NCBI GenBank assembly: GCA_038239195.1
Contig: JBBSEZ010000094.1
Coordinates: forward strand, 1-25,812
Direction of reading: 5' to 3'
From: JBBSEZ01 sp038239195
Lineage (GTDB): Bacteria > Planctomycetota > Planctomycetia > Gemmatales > Gemmataceae
Length of the DNA: 25,812 bases
Positions 8,223-15,535 of this stretch are shown here, piece by piece; position 1 is the stretch's first letter; every line of letters begins with the position of its first letter. A program made the translations under genes and the position numbers. The notes beneath the pieces are model-generated. The model saw nothing but the letters and a program-made list of their open reading frames with translations. It made no database searches and was not told the DNA's origin.

Positions 8223-9200
8223 ATGTCCGACCACTTCGACGGCCGCCGCTTCTTCAACCCCGGGGCCGAGCCGGGCATGGGGCTGCTCCAGGTGTTCCGC
8301 TGGCTGGTCGGCCGCCGGCCCACCGCCTGGCCGCGCTGGGTCGAAGACGCCCCGCAGCCGCCCCCGGCGCCGCCCCCGCCCGGCGGCCTCGCCCTCACCT
8401 TCGTCAACCACTCAACGTTCCTGCTCCGCCTGCCCGGCCTGGCCGTGCTGACCGACCCGATCTGGTCGGACCGTGCCAGCCCGGTGCCCTGGGCCGGCCC
8501 GCGCCGCGCCCGCCGGCCCGGGCTGGCGTTCGGCGACCTGCCGCCCGTCGGGCTGGTGCTGCTCAGCCACAACCACTACGACCACCTCAACCTGCCGACC
8601 CTGCGGCGGCTGCGCGACGCCTGGGGGCCGGTCATCGTGGCAGGCCTGGGGCACAAGGCCTTCCTGGCCCGGCACGGCCTGCGGCGGGTCGTGGAGCTGG
8701 ACTGGTGGCAGTCGTACCGGCACGAGAGCGGGCTGGAGGTCACGATGACGCCCGCCCAGCACTTCTCGGGGCGCGGGCCGTTCGACGCCGACCGCATGCT
8801 GTGGGGAGGCTTCGCGCTCCGCGGCCCGGCGGGGGCCGTGTTCTTCGCCGGCGACACGGACTACGCGGGCCACTTCGCCGAGGTGCGCCGCCGGCTGGGG
8901 CCGCCCGACCTGGCGCTGCTGCCGATCGGGGCCTACGAGCCGCGCTGGTTCATGCGGGGGCCGCACGTGAGCCCCGCGGAGGCGGTGCAGGCCCACCTCG
9001 ACCTCGGCGCCCGGCTGAGCGTAGGCATGCACTTCGGCACGTTCCGGCTGACCGACGAGGGGATCGACGAGCCGGCGAGGGCGTTGCGCCAGGCGCTGGG
9101 AGAGCGCGGCGTGGGCGGCGGGGAGTTCCGCGTGTTGGGCTTCGGCGAGACGCTGACGCTGCCCGGGGCCGCGCCGGCGGTGGACGGGCCGGGCGGGTGA
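8223..9200 (+). CDS. MBL-fold metallo-hydrolase, NAPE-PLD/RomA-like
   Basis: A 325-residue metallo-beta-lactamase-fold hydrolase of the Lactamase_B_2 type. Metal ligands are visible: SHNHYDHL (near residue 114, HxHxDH-like), the histidine in PAQHFSGRG, GDTDY (near 209) and the late H in MHFGTFRL (near 270). The N-terminal stretch FVNHSTFLLR...LTDPIWSDRASPV...PRRARRPGL is characteristic of the NAPE-hydrolysing-phospholipase-D-like/RomA branch. There is no signal peptide, so it is probably cytoplasmic. A Pro-rich segment (about residues 43-55) precedes the core. The substrate cannot be inferred from sequence. It may be co-transcribed with msrA. Confidence 0.9.
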   Translation: MSDHFDGRRFFNPGAEPGMGLLQVFRWLVGRRPTAWPRWVEDAPQPPPAPPPPGGLALTFVNHSTFLLRLPGLAVLTDPIWSDRASPVPWAGPRRARRPGLAFGDLPPVGLVLLSHNHYDHLNLPTLRRLRDAWGPVIVAGLGHKAFLARHGLRRVVELDWWQSYRHESGLEVTMTPAQHFSGRGPFDADRMLWGGFALRGPAGAVFFAGDTDYAGHFAEVRRRLGPPDLALLPIGAYEPRWFMRGPHVSPAEAVQAHLDLGARLSVGMHFGTFRLTDEGIDEPARALRQALGERGVGGGEFRVLGFGETLTLPGAAPAVDGPGG

Positions 9201-9243
9201 AGGGCGGCGTCACTGGGCCAGGAGGCATTCGCTCGCGAGGGTT

Positions 9244-9303
9244 TTACCTCCCCTTCACCGGCACGAACTGCACCGCGTCGGCGATGACGTGCCCGTCCTC
9301 GAT
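9244..9303 (-). pseudogene. C-terminal stub of a golvesin-like domain protein
   Basis: Read on the minus strand, this segment encodes EDGHVIADAVQFVPVKGR followed by TAA (9246-9244). It is nearly identical to the end of the FAD oxidoreductase at 16516-18558 (DGHVIADAVQFVWVKGR and stop). Over about 48 bases only four DNA mismatches are seen (9249 onward against 16523 onward). The rest of the gene is absent; upstream on this strand lies the reverse transcriptase, whose TGA (9342-9340) is in the same frame. This is best read as the surviving 3' end of a paralogous gene cut off by the arrival or rearrangement of the reverse transcriptase unit. Confidence 0.75.
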
Positions 9304-9339
9304 GTGCCGAGGCCGCTCGAGCACGAGCCCCCGACAGCG

Positions 9340-10440
9340 TCACCGTTCCTCTCGCTCGAACACCCACTCCTCCGCCCGCCGCTCCAGCAGCCGCACGCTG
9401 TCGGCCTGACGGGCGTGGCCGACCCAACTCACCAGCCGCGGAGCGATCTCACCCCAGCCGATGCGGCCCTCGGCGTAGGCCCGCCGCATCCAGCGGGCCC
9501 GTCGCCGGAACCGCCGCACGTTGTCCTTTGGCAGCAGCCGATGCGTTGCCCGAATGCGGTAGCCGACGAACGTCAGGCCCGCCCGCACAGGCACCACCGC
9601 CCGCCGTCCCTCGTGCAGACGCAAGCGCTTCGACGCCAGCAAGGCCGCCGCTCGCTCGCCGACCTCTCGCAACCGGCCTTGGTCCCGGTCCAGCAGTACG
9701 AAGTCGTCGCAGTAGCGGACGAAGCCGCCGATCCCCAGCCGGCTCGTCACGAGATGGTCGAGGTCGTCGAGGAACCAGTTGGCGAACCACTGGCTGGTCA
9801 GGTTGCCGATGGGCAGGCCCCGGCGGCGCTCCCCGGGCGCCCACAGGTCGTCGCCGGGGAACCAGTCCCGCACCTCTTCCTGCTCGTTGCTGCCGTCCAC
9901 GATGCGATCCATCAGGTCGAGCAGCCGCCGGTCCTTGAGAAGCCGGCGGAACGTCTCCTTCAGCAAGAGATGGTCGATGCTCGGGAAGAACTTGCGAACG
10001 TCGCAGGCCAGGGCGAAGGGGCGCCGACGCATGAGGCGTTGCAGCCGGTCGGCGGCGGCATGGGTGCCTTTCCCCTTGCGGCAGGCGTAGCTGTCGGGGT
10101 GGAAGCGGCGGTCGAGGATCGGCTCCAACACGTTCATCACGGCATGGTGGACGACGCGGTCGCGGTACGGTGCGGCCGAGATGAGCCGCCGCTTGGGTCG
10201 GTCGATCCAGTGCGTGGTGAACGCTCCGGGCAGGTAGCTGCCGTCCTCTAACTCGCGCTACAGCCGCAGCAGGCAGCCTTCGCGATGGAACTCGAACCGC
10301 CGCACCACCTCGCGGTCCCGCTTGCCCCGGCGTGCCTTCCTGGCCGCCAGCAGAAGGTTGTCCCAGGCGAGGACCTGCTGCCACAGTCCGCCGTTGGCGC
10401 GCTCAGGGCGCCTGGCGCATGCTGGTGCGAAACTGTTCAA
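9340..10440 (-). pseudogene. DGR/retron-type reverse transcriptase interrupted by an amber codon
   Basis: The frame encodes a reverse transcriptase: LLLAARKARRGKR near the N-terminus, PKRRLISAAPYRDRVVHHAV, CDVRKFFPSIDH (first catalytic Asp), GLPIGNLTSQ and RYCDDFVLL (catalytic YxDD, 9700-9714), then a C-terminal GYR...WVGHARQADS region. The GxxxSQ motif in place of QGxxxSP is the hallmark of DGR reverse transcriptases and close relatives. The frame is broken once, by TAG at 10260-10258 where Gln is expected (LLRL-stop-RELEDGSYLP); the rest reads cleanly to TGA 9342-9340. No ATG or GTG start exists upstream of the RT homology. The only option is TTG 10440, inside the 3' end of the preceding gene, and it adds unrelated residues. 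A GTG at 10140 could give a truncated 266-residue protein lacking the first motifs. Probably inactive unless the amber codon is read through. Confidence 0.9.
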
Positions 10441-11308
10441 CCGTGTTGTTCGTCATCGTGGCGCGGAACCAACGATGGAGCATGTCGCGGTCGTTAGTCC
10501 CCTCGATCGCGAGGCGAATGTCCTCTGGCACCGCTGTTTTGAACTGAAGCTGAATCGCTTCGAGCAAGAACTCGCGCGCGGTCTCCAGCGAACCTTCAAC
10601 CCGGCCTTCGCGCTTCCACCCATTGATCACCTGGGACTCTTTCACCATCCAACCCTCCAAACCGCGCTGCCAGTTGACGAACTGCTTGCTCAGCTCCGCC
10701 AACACCAGCGCCCAGTCGCGCCAGCGCACCCGGAGCTCGACGTCGGGCTCCGTCTCGGCGATGCGCTTCCACTCCTCGATCAGCCCAGGCCCGCCGCCCC
10801 CCTCGAGCAGCGGCAGCCACGGCAAGACGCACAACTCCAGCTTCCCCTCCGCGATCTCCCGCAACGTCCCGGCCGCGTTGTCCTCCGCCAGGTTGACGAC
10901 CAGCGGGCCGACGTCGTGGCCCTTGCCCAGGCCCGGCACGCCGAGGTGCAGCCCGTCCTTGCTCCCCTCCCCCGTCAAGTTCAGCAGCACGCTGCCGACC
11001 TGCCCGCCTTCGCCGACCTCGCCTGCCAGCAATAGCTCGTACACGCCCACCTGGATCAGGGCGTTGCGCTCCGGCTCGGCCTTCACTTCCACGATCAGCC
11101 ACGTTCGCTCCGCCCCATCGGGGCTTTGCAAGATCGCCACGAGGTCGTCGGTGCGTTCGGGCCCGCCCGGCCAGGAGGTGCGGCGCGTGTCGTCCCAGCG
11201 CGCGAAAGGCAGCGGCGGGGGCGGATTGCCGTGGCGCAGCACCCAGGCGGTGAAGCCGCGACCGTTGCTCTTGGCGATCTGCCGTGCCGTCTGATCGAAC
11301 GGTCCCAT
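10403..11308 (-). CDS. Rpn-like PD-(D/E)XK nuclease-fold protein
   Basis: A 301-residue protein of a type widespread in planctomycetes, related in design to Rpn/YhgA-like recombination-promoting nucleases. The nuclease core shows RTDDLVAIL (acidic residue), TWLIVEVKAEPE (the ExK motif) and NALIQVGVYELLL, together fitting PD-(D/E)XK. The C-terminal half is helical, with WKREGRVEGSLETAREFLLEAIQLQF and a terminal RWFRAT segment typical of this group. The start is ATG 11308, preceded by GAGGAGG (about 7 bases away); a longer frame to 11347 lacks such a signal. Its 3' end overlaps the only possible start of the reverse transcriptase frame by 38 bases. The family is often multicopy and associated with genome rearrangement, but activity here is unproven. 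Confidence 0.78.
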   Translation of the reverse strand: MGPFDQTARQIAKSNGRGFTAWVLRHGNPPPPLPFARWDDTRRTSWPGGPERTDDLVAILQSPDGAERTWLIVEVKAEPERNALIQVGVYELLLAGEVGEGGQVGSVLLNLTGEGSKDGLHLGVPGLGKGHDVGPLVVNLAEDNAAGTLREIAEGKLELCVLPWLPLLEGGGGPGLIEEWKRIAETEPDVELRVRWRDWALVLAELSKQFVNWQRGLEGWMVKESQVINGWKREGRVEGSLETAREFLLEAIQLQFKTAVPEDIRLAIEGTNDRDMLHRWFRATMTNNTVEQFRTSMRQAP

Positions 11309-11384
11309 ACGCCGCCCTCCTCGTCGCATTCTACCCTCGCCGGACACCGCGCGCGAAGGCGAGGGCTTGCGCGCGGCGCTTTAC

Positions 11385-11400
11385 GGCCCCGCGCGGGGCC
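11385..11400. repeat. Perfect 16-base GC palindrome
   Basis: GGCCCCGCGCGGGGCC reads identically on both strands. It lies just upstream of the Rpn-like gene and next to TTAGGCGAGGG (11407-11417), a motif that recurs at 15248-15258. Function unknown. Confidence 0.6.
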
Positions 11401-11444
11401 GCTCTGTTAGGCGAGGGAATTGCTGCTCTGGGGAGACCGACTCG

Positions 11445-11585
11445 ATCAGTTCTCTCACTGCCAACCTGGCCGCCGTCGAAGAACGCCTGCGCGAGCGCCC
11501 GGCCCCGGCGCGACGAGGTGACGCTGGTCGCCGTGACCAAGACGGTCTCCGCCGACGTGGCCGCGGCGATGGGCGAGGCGGGCGG
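11445..11585 (+). pseudogene. Broken N-terminal fragment of YggS (PLP homeostasis protein)
   Basis: Two overlapping plus-strand frames together spell the start of a YggS/PROSC-family protein: SSLTANLAAVEERLRERPAPARR, then after a one-frame shift near 11500-11515 RRDEVTLVAVTKTVSADVAAAM. The latter contains the family hallmark LVAVTKTVS with the PLP-binding lysine. A Shine-Dalgarno-like GGGGAG lies at 11430-11435, and the codon in the expected start position is ATC (11445-11447) instead of ATG. Homology stops near 11585, so about 85% of the gene is missing. This is a dead fragment carrying a lost start, a frameshift and a 3' truncation, next to inverted-repeat elements. Confidence 0.72.
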
Positions 11586-11594
11586 GGGCGAGGA

Positions 11595-11641
11595 AACCGC
11601 ATCGTTCAGCCCTTCGGTTCGCGTTGTCCACCGATGCGGTT
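11595..11641. repeat. 10-base perfect inverted repeat
   Basis: AACCGCATCG at 11595-11604 is exactly complementary to CGATGCGGTT at 11632-11641, with a 27-base loop. It begins where YggS homology ends and abuts the next inverted-repeat element (11643-11717). It is probably part of a small repeat or mobile structure. Confidence 0.6.
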
Positions 11642-11642
11642 A

Positions 11643-11717
11643 GCGAGCGGCAGGAAAAAAGCTACCCGGTCTCTGGGCGGGCCAAGGAAGCGGGTAGATT
11701 TCCACCTGCCGCTCGCC
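11643..11717. repeat. Nested inverted-repeat element A
   Basis: Outer arms GCGAGCGGCAGG (11643-11654) and CCTGCCGCTCGC (11705-11716) are perfect complements. Inside, CTACCCG (11662-11668) pairs with CGGGTAG (11691-11697). The product would be a long hairpin with an A/T-rich internal loop (AAAAAAG opposite ATTTCCA). The right arm CCTGCCGCTCGCCTT recurs at 15317-15331, so this belongs to a repeat family that flanks the kinase-FGE gene. Confidence 0.72.
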
Positions 11718-11860
11718 TTACCACCTTCCTATCGGCCGTCCGGCCCCGCCCCTGCAACCCAACCTCCCGACCGAGGTTTCCCCTGCCGCCCGGGCCAAGA
11801 GGAGATGGCGCCGAGGGCGAGACAAGATACAACACCAGCGTGGTAGCTAATACCGATTTG

Positions 11861-11884
11861 AAAAACGTCCTCGCTTCGCGAGGA
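11861..11884 (-). terminator. Rho-independent terminator of the kinase-FGE gene
   Basis: On the minus strand a 7-base stem TCCTCGC/GCGAGGA with GAA loop (11884-11868) is followed by CG and TTTTT (11865-11861). It lies about 50 bases after the stop of the kinase-FGE gene. The 3' UTR between them is unusually pyrimidine- and AT-rich for this genome. DGR targets often have a hairpin just after the variable region, so a second role is possible. Confidence 0.72.
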
Positions 11885-11934
11885 AGAGAAAAGAAGATAA
11901 AGAGAGTAAAAGGACAAACAGAACATAGTAAACA

Positions 11935-14900
11935 TCAGTCCAGGAACAGCAGCAGGCGGCAACCGCAGTCGTCGTCGCTGACGCCGGGATCGACCCTGCT
12001 GCGGCAGGCCGAGCGGCAGTTCCTCGGATCGTTGAACCAAGAGCCGCCCCGAAGCACACGGGCGATACCAGTATTGCTCCCAACAGGGTCTTTTTGATCC
12101 TCTTTCGGATAGGGCCCAAACCAGTCCTGGCACCACTCCAAGACGTTTCCGTGCATGTCGTGCAGGCCCCAGGCGTTGGCCGGGAAACTGCCCCCCGGCG
12201 TCGTAATCTCCCGAAAGTCGCCCTTCTTGCCCTGGCCGTAGGTGTAGTTGCCGTCGTAGTTGGCCTGGTCGGTCGAGATGGTCTCGCCGAAGTGGAAGGG
12301 CGTGGTGGTGCCGGCCCGGCAGGCGTACTCCCACTCGGCCTCGGTCGGCAGGCGGAACCGCTTGCTCGTCTTCTGGCCCAGCCTCTTGACGAACTCCTGG
12401 CAATCGTCCCAGGACACGTTCTCGACGGGAAGGGCATCACCCTTGAACTCGCTGGGGTTGTTGCCCATGACGGCCCACCACTGGGCCTGCGTCACCTGAT
12501 GGGTGCCGAGGTAAAACCCCTTCGTCAGCGTCACCCGGTGCTGTGTCTCGTCGTCCTCTCGCTGCAGCTCGCTGGCCGGGCTGCCCATTAAGAAGGTGCC
12601 GGGCGGAACCCAGGCGAACTTCATCTCGCTGCCTGGCCTCAACAGGACGGTGACTATTTCGCCTGCCCGCCGTTCCTTGCTGCGGTCGAGGTCGTCTTCT
12701 TCATACTCGAAGTCCTCCTCTTCGTCGTCGAGGTCGCCTTCCTCGATGTCCTCATCTTCGTCGAGGTCTTCTTCCTCGACGTCGTCATCTTCGTCGTCTT
12801 CTTCCTCGACCTCCTCATCTTCGTCGTCGATCTCTTCTTCCTCGACCTCCTCATCTTCGTCGTCGAGGTCGTCGTCGATCTCTTCTTCCTCGACCTCCTC
12901 ATCTTCGTCGTCGAGGTCGTCGTCGATCTCTTCTTCCTCGACCTCCTCATCTTCGTCGTCGATCTCTTCTTCCTCGACGTCGTCATCTTCGTCGAGGTCG
13001 AGCGCCCCCAGCACGGCCAGCACCGCCTCGAAGCCCGCGTGCCGGTGTTCGAGCTCCTCGTCCGTGCAGCGTTCCAGCATCTCGGCCAGTTCCCTCGGGA
13101 CGCTCGACCAGTGGCGGCTCTTCGGCTCCGTGGTCCGAAACAGGGCGTAACAGCAGGTCTTCCCGAAGGCGTACACGTCCGAATAGGTGCCCGGCTTCAC
13201 GCCCGGCATCCGCCCCATCTGCTCCGGCGGGGCGTACTTCAGGGTGCCCGCCACGCTGTCGCTCAGGATGGTGTTGCCCGCCGAGCGTCCCGCCATGCTC
13301 GTCTCCACGACCTGCTTCCGCAACGCCAGCCCGAAGTCGATGATCCTTGCCTGCCAGCCATCGCCCTCCTTGCGGACCAGAACGTTGGCCGGCTTGAGGT
13401 CGCGGTGCAGGACGCCGCCCTGGCCGTGGGCCGCCTGCATGCCGCGGGCGATCTGCCCGGCCACCGCCAGCAGGTCCGCCACCGCCAGCGGGCCGTGATC
13501 GCGGACGTGGTCCTCCAGCGTGGCGCCGGCAAAGTAGTCCATCACCAGGTAGGGCCGGGCCTTGGCCAGCGGGTCGGCGTACTCGCAGTCCCGCACGCCG
13601 ATGATCGTCGGGTGCGACAGCCGTCGCAGCGTCCGGGCCTCGCGGAAGACGTCGTCCAGGCCGCGTTCCAGGTCGGCGGCGTGCAGCGTCTTGACCACCA
13701 CCTCCTCGTCGAAGTTGCGGTCGTGGCACAGGATGGCCGTGCCGAAGCCGCCGGCCCCGAGAATCCGTTTCGGCTCGTAGCGGTGCAGCGGAAAGGGGGC
13801 AAACCGAATGGCGTCCAGCGCCGCCGCCTCCCGAAGGGCACCCAGGGCCGTGTCCAATTTTCTCTCTTCCAGGGCCGCCCGATAGGCGTTGTAGGACGCC
13901 TCGGCCTTGCCCGTCGCGTCCGGCACGACGGCGACGACCTCGGCGAAGGTCCGCCTCGCCTCGGCGAAGTCGCCGGCCCCCACCTGGAGCTTGCCCAGCC
14001 CGTTCAGCAGGGCCGGCACCTGCTTCTGTTCCCCGGCCGGGAGTTGGCGGAAGCGTGCCAGCAGGGACTTCACCGCCCGCCGCTCGTCCTCGCCGCGGAT
14101 GGAACAGCTATTCCCCGGACGGACCTCGCCTTTCTGCATCCCCGCCAGGCTCAGATGCAGCAGCACCTGCTCCAGGAGAGCGCGGACCTCGTCCGCGTTG
14201 GCCAGGTGCAGCCCGCCCACGCGCTGGAGCTCGGCCTGGAGGTCGAGGACGGCACCGTGCGTGGCAGCGGCGGTTTTCTGCGCACCGACTGCGGCCCTCT
14301 CCGCCGCCTCGGCAGCCTGCCTGGTCCGCTCCAGCTCCCGCAAGACCTCCTCGATGGCCTGGTCGAACCGTTCCCCGAGGCCGTCGAGTGCGAGGCCGAC
14401 TTCGCCCAGCGCCGTCGCCTGCGACGCCGAGAGTTGCTCCAGGCGGCCGAGCATCTCCTTTTGGCCGGCGAAGAGGCGCTGCTGGCCGTCGAACATCAAC
14501 CCGTGGGCCAGCTCCTCGTTCTGCTCCACCTCCCTGCGGAAGAAGTAGCAGAAGGCGGCGGCGAGCAAGGGCGGGCCGGCCGGCGTCGGCCTGCGGATCA
14601 GGCGGGCCAGATTGGGGTAGCACTCCACGAGGGCGTCGGCGACGCCTGCGACGGCCTTGCGGGACTCCTCGACCAGCCCCTGCGCGTCGGCGTGACGCTT
14701 GAACCCGGCCGCCAGGCGGGCGAAGTCGGCGGGCGAACCGCTCTGCGTGGACAGGAGGCCCGACTTGCGGAGCCTCTTGAGGTCGTCCAGGCAGGCGCCC
14801 CGGAAGCTATCCGGCGTGCCGTCAAACGAGAAGGCGTTGTCCTTCAGGAAGAGTTGCACCTGCTCGCGGATGCCCTTGTCGTCGCCGGAGGCGAAGAGGA

Positions 14901-15111
14901 CCTTGATGCGGTCGAGGAGGCCGGGGCCGGCCAGGGCGACGCCCAGGGACTGCCAGGCCCGGTCGTGGGCGCGCTCCAGGGCCTTCGGGAGCGTCTGGCT
15001 GTGGTCGCGGAACCGTTGCTTGACGACCTCGATGACCTGGACGGCGTTGTCGGCATGGTCGCCGATGACCTGGCGGAGCCCGAAGCCGATCAACTGGGTG
15101 ACGAGGGACAC
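11935..15111 (-). CDS. Ser/Thr kinase fused through an acidic linker to an FGE-like (sulfatase-modifying-factor) domain
   Basis: A 1058-residue multidomain protein. Residues 1 to about 440 are helical, including coiled-coil-like segments (ELERTRQAAEAAERAAVGAQ). The kinase domain spans about 445-700: LGAGGFG loop, VVKTL lysine, HRDLKPANVLV, DFGLAL and YAPPEQM. Residues about 700-812 are almost wholly Asp/Glu, built from tandem repeats. The FGE-like domain occupies about 820-1058: WVPPGTFLMGSP, THQVTQAQWWAVMG, PVENVSWDDCQEF, FRLPTEAEWEYACR, HDMHGNVLEWCQDW and RVLRGGSW. Catalytic FGEs carry two cysteines after GGSW; here only the second is kept (WFNDPRNC), so it is probably a binding fold rather than an oxidase. 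The start chosen is GTG 15111 with GGAGG 8 bases upstream; a GTG at 15126 is possible. No signal peptide or membrane span was seen. The C-terminal 35 residues resemble a DGR variable region. Confidence 0.92.
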   Translation of the reverse strand: MSLVTQLIGFGLRQVIGDHADNAVQVIEVVKQRFRDHSQTLPKALERAHDRAWQSLGVALAGPGLLDRIKVLFASGDDKGIREQVQLFLKDNAFSFDGTPDSFRGACLDDLKRLRKSGLLSTQSGSPADFARLAAGFKRHADAQGLVEESRKAVAGVADALVECYPNLARLIRRPTPAGPPLLAAAFCYFFRREVEQNEELAHGLMFDGQQRLFAGQKEMLGRLEQLSASQATALGEVGLALDGLGERFDQAIEEVLRELERTRQAAEAAERAAVGAQKTAAATHGAVLDLQAELQRVGGLHLANADEVRALLEQVLLHLSLAGMQKGEVRPGNSCSIRGEDERRAVKSLLARFRQLPAGEQKQVPALLNGLGKLQVGAGDFAEARRTFAEVVAVVPDATGKAEASYNAYRAALEERKLDTALGALREAAALDAIRFAPFPLHRYEPKRILGAGGFGTAILCHDRNFDEEVVVKTLHAADLERGLDDVFREARTLRRLSHPTIIGVRDCEYADPLAKARPYLVMDYFAGATLEDHVRDHGPLAVADLLAVAGQIARGMQAAHGQGGVLHRDLKPANVLVRKEGDGWQARIIDFGLALRKQVVETSMAGRSAGNTILSDSVAGTLKYAPPEQMGRMPGVKPGTYSDVYAFGKTCCYALFRTTEPKSRHWSSVPRELAEMLERCTDEELEHRHAGFEAVLAVLGALDLDEDDDVEEEEIDDEDEEVEEEEIDDDLDDEDEEVEEEEIDDDLDDEDEEVEEEEIDDEDEEVEEEDDEDDDVEEEDLDEDEDIEEGDLDDEEEDFEYEEDDLDRSKERRAGEIVTVLLRPGSEMKFAWVPPGTFLMGSPASELQREDDETQHRVTLTKGFYLGTHQVTQAQWWAVMGNNPSEFKGDALPVENVSWDDCQEFVKRLGQKTSKRFRLPTEAEWEYACRAGTTTPFHFGETISTDQANYDGNYTYGQGKKGDFREITTPGGSFPANAWGLHDMHGNVLEWCQDWFGPYPKEDQKDPVGSNTGIARVLRGGSWFNDPRNCRSACRSRVDPGVSDDDCGCRLLLFLD
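12797..12978. repeat. In-frame 48/36-base tandem repeats encoding the acidic linker
   Basis: Within the kinase-FGE gene, units start at 12829, 12877, 12925 and 12961, giving periods of 48, 48 and 36 bases, with a partial unit before them. On the coding strand each encodes a variant of EEVEEEEIDDDLDDED (16 residues) or EEVEEEEIDDED (12 residues). The unit sequences are nearly identical at the DNA level, implying recent expansion by slippage, so length is likely to vary between strains. Confidence 0.85.
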
Positions 15112-15250
15112 AGGCGTTGCCTCCACGCGAGCCCGAAACGATCACCGGTGTAAGTGAGCCAGGTCGGGAACGCAAGCGGGCGGTCGGCTTGGAAGGGGCG
15201 TCGCATCGCCGCTCACGTTGCGCTATTCGTCGCTTGAGGCGTTTCCTTTA

Positions 15251-15329
15251 GGCGAGGGGCAGGAGTTGGTTTGCTGTAGGACGGCTCGGGAGAGCCGTCC
15301 TACAAGGATGCCTTTTCCTGCCGCTCGCC
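15251..15329. repeat. Inverted-repeat element B with perfect internal hairpin
   Basis: Outer arms GGCGAGGGGCAGG (15251-15263) and CCTGCCGCTCGCC (15317-15329) are complementary with one mismatch. The interior holds a perfect 13-base hairpin, TGTAGGACGGCTC (15275-15287) with loop GGGA and GAGCCGTCCTACA (15292-15304). The arms match element A at 11643-11717. It occupies most of the otherwise empty 15112-15535 gap between the divergent kinase-FGE and 175-residue genes. In that gap I see no gene and no confident promoter. Confidence 0.75.
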
Positions 15330-15535
15330 TTCACGAAGAGGAGTTGACGTGGCGCGGACTGGACCGACCAAGCGGACCAGGTTATAGTGAACGTCCCCTT
15401 GGTAACCAGGTGGTGGCCGTTGATGCTCTCGGATGCCTTCGCAAAGCACCAACCCAACCACTCCCGGCCGCGCGAATCGCAGAACCTGTTCCGGGGGAAT
15501 GCCGTTGATTCTTCACGGGAAGGAAGGGCCGCCCC

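Noticed and set aside
12797..12978. Possible CRISPR-like array
   Set aside because: The repeats are contiguous, without spacers, and keep the kinase-FGE reading frame.
12596..13150. Plus-strand poly-serine open frame
   Set aside because: It is the antisense reading of the Asp/Glu linker repeats of the kinase-FGE gene.
13039..15153. 704-residue plus-strand open frame
   Set aside because: It is a shadow of the kinase-FGE gene; no coherent domain was seen.
9200..15535. DGR template repeat (TR) search by eye
   Set aside because: I looked for a second copy of the sequence after RVLRGGSW in all intergenic gaps of this region and found none, so a complete DGR is not claimed.
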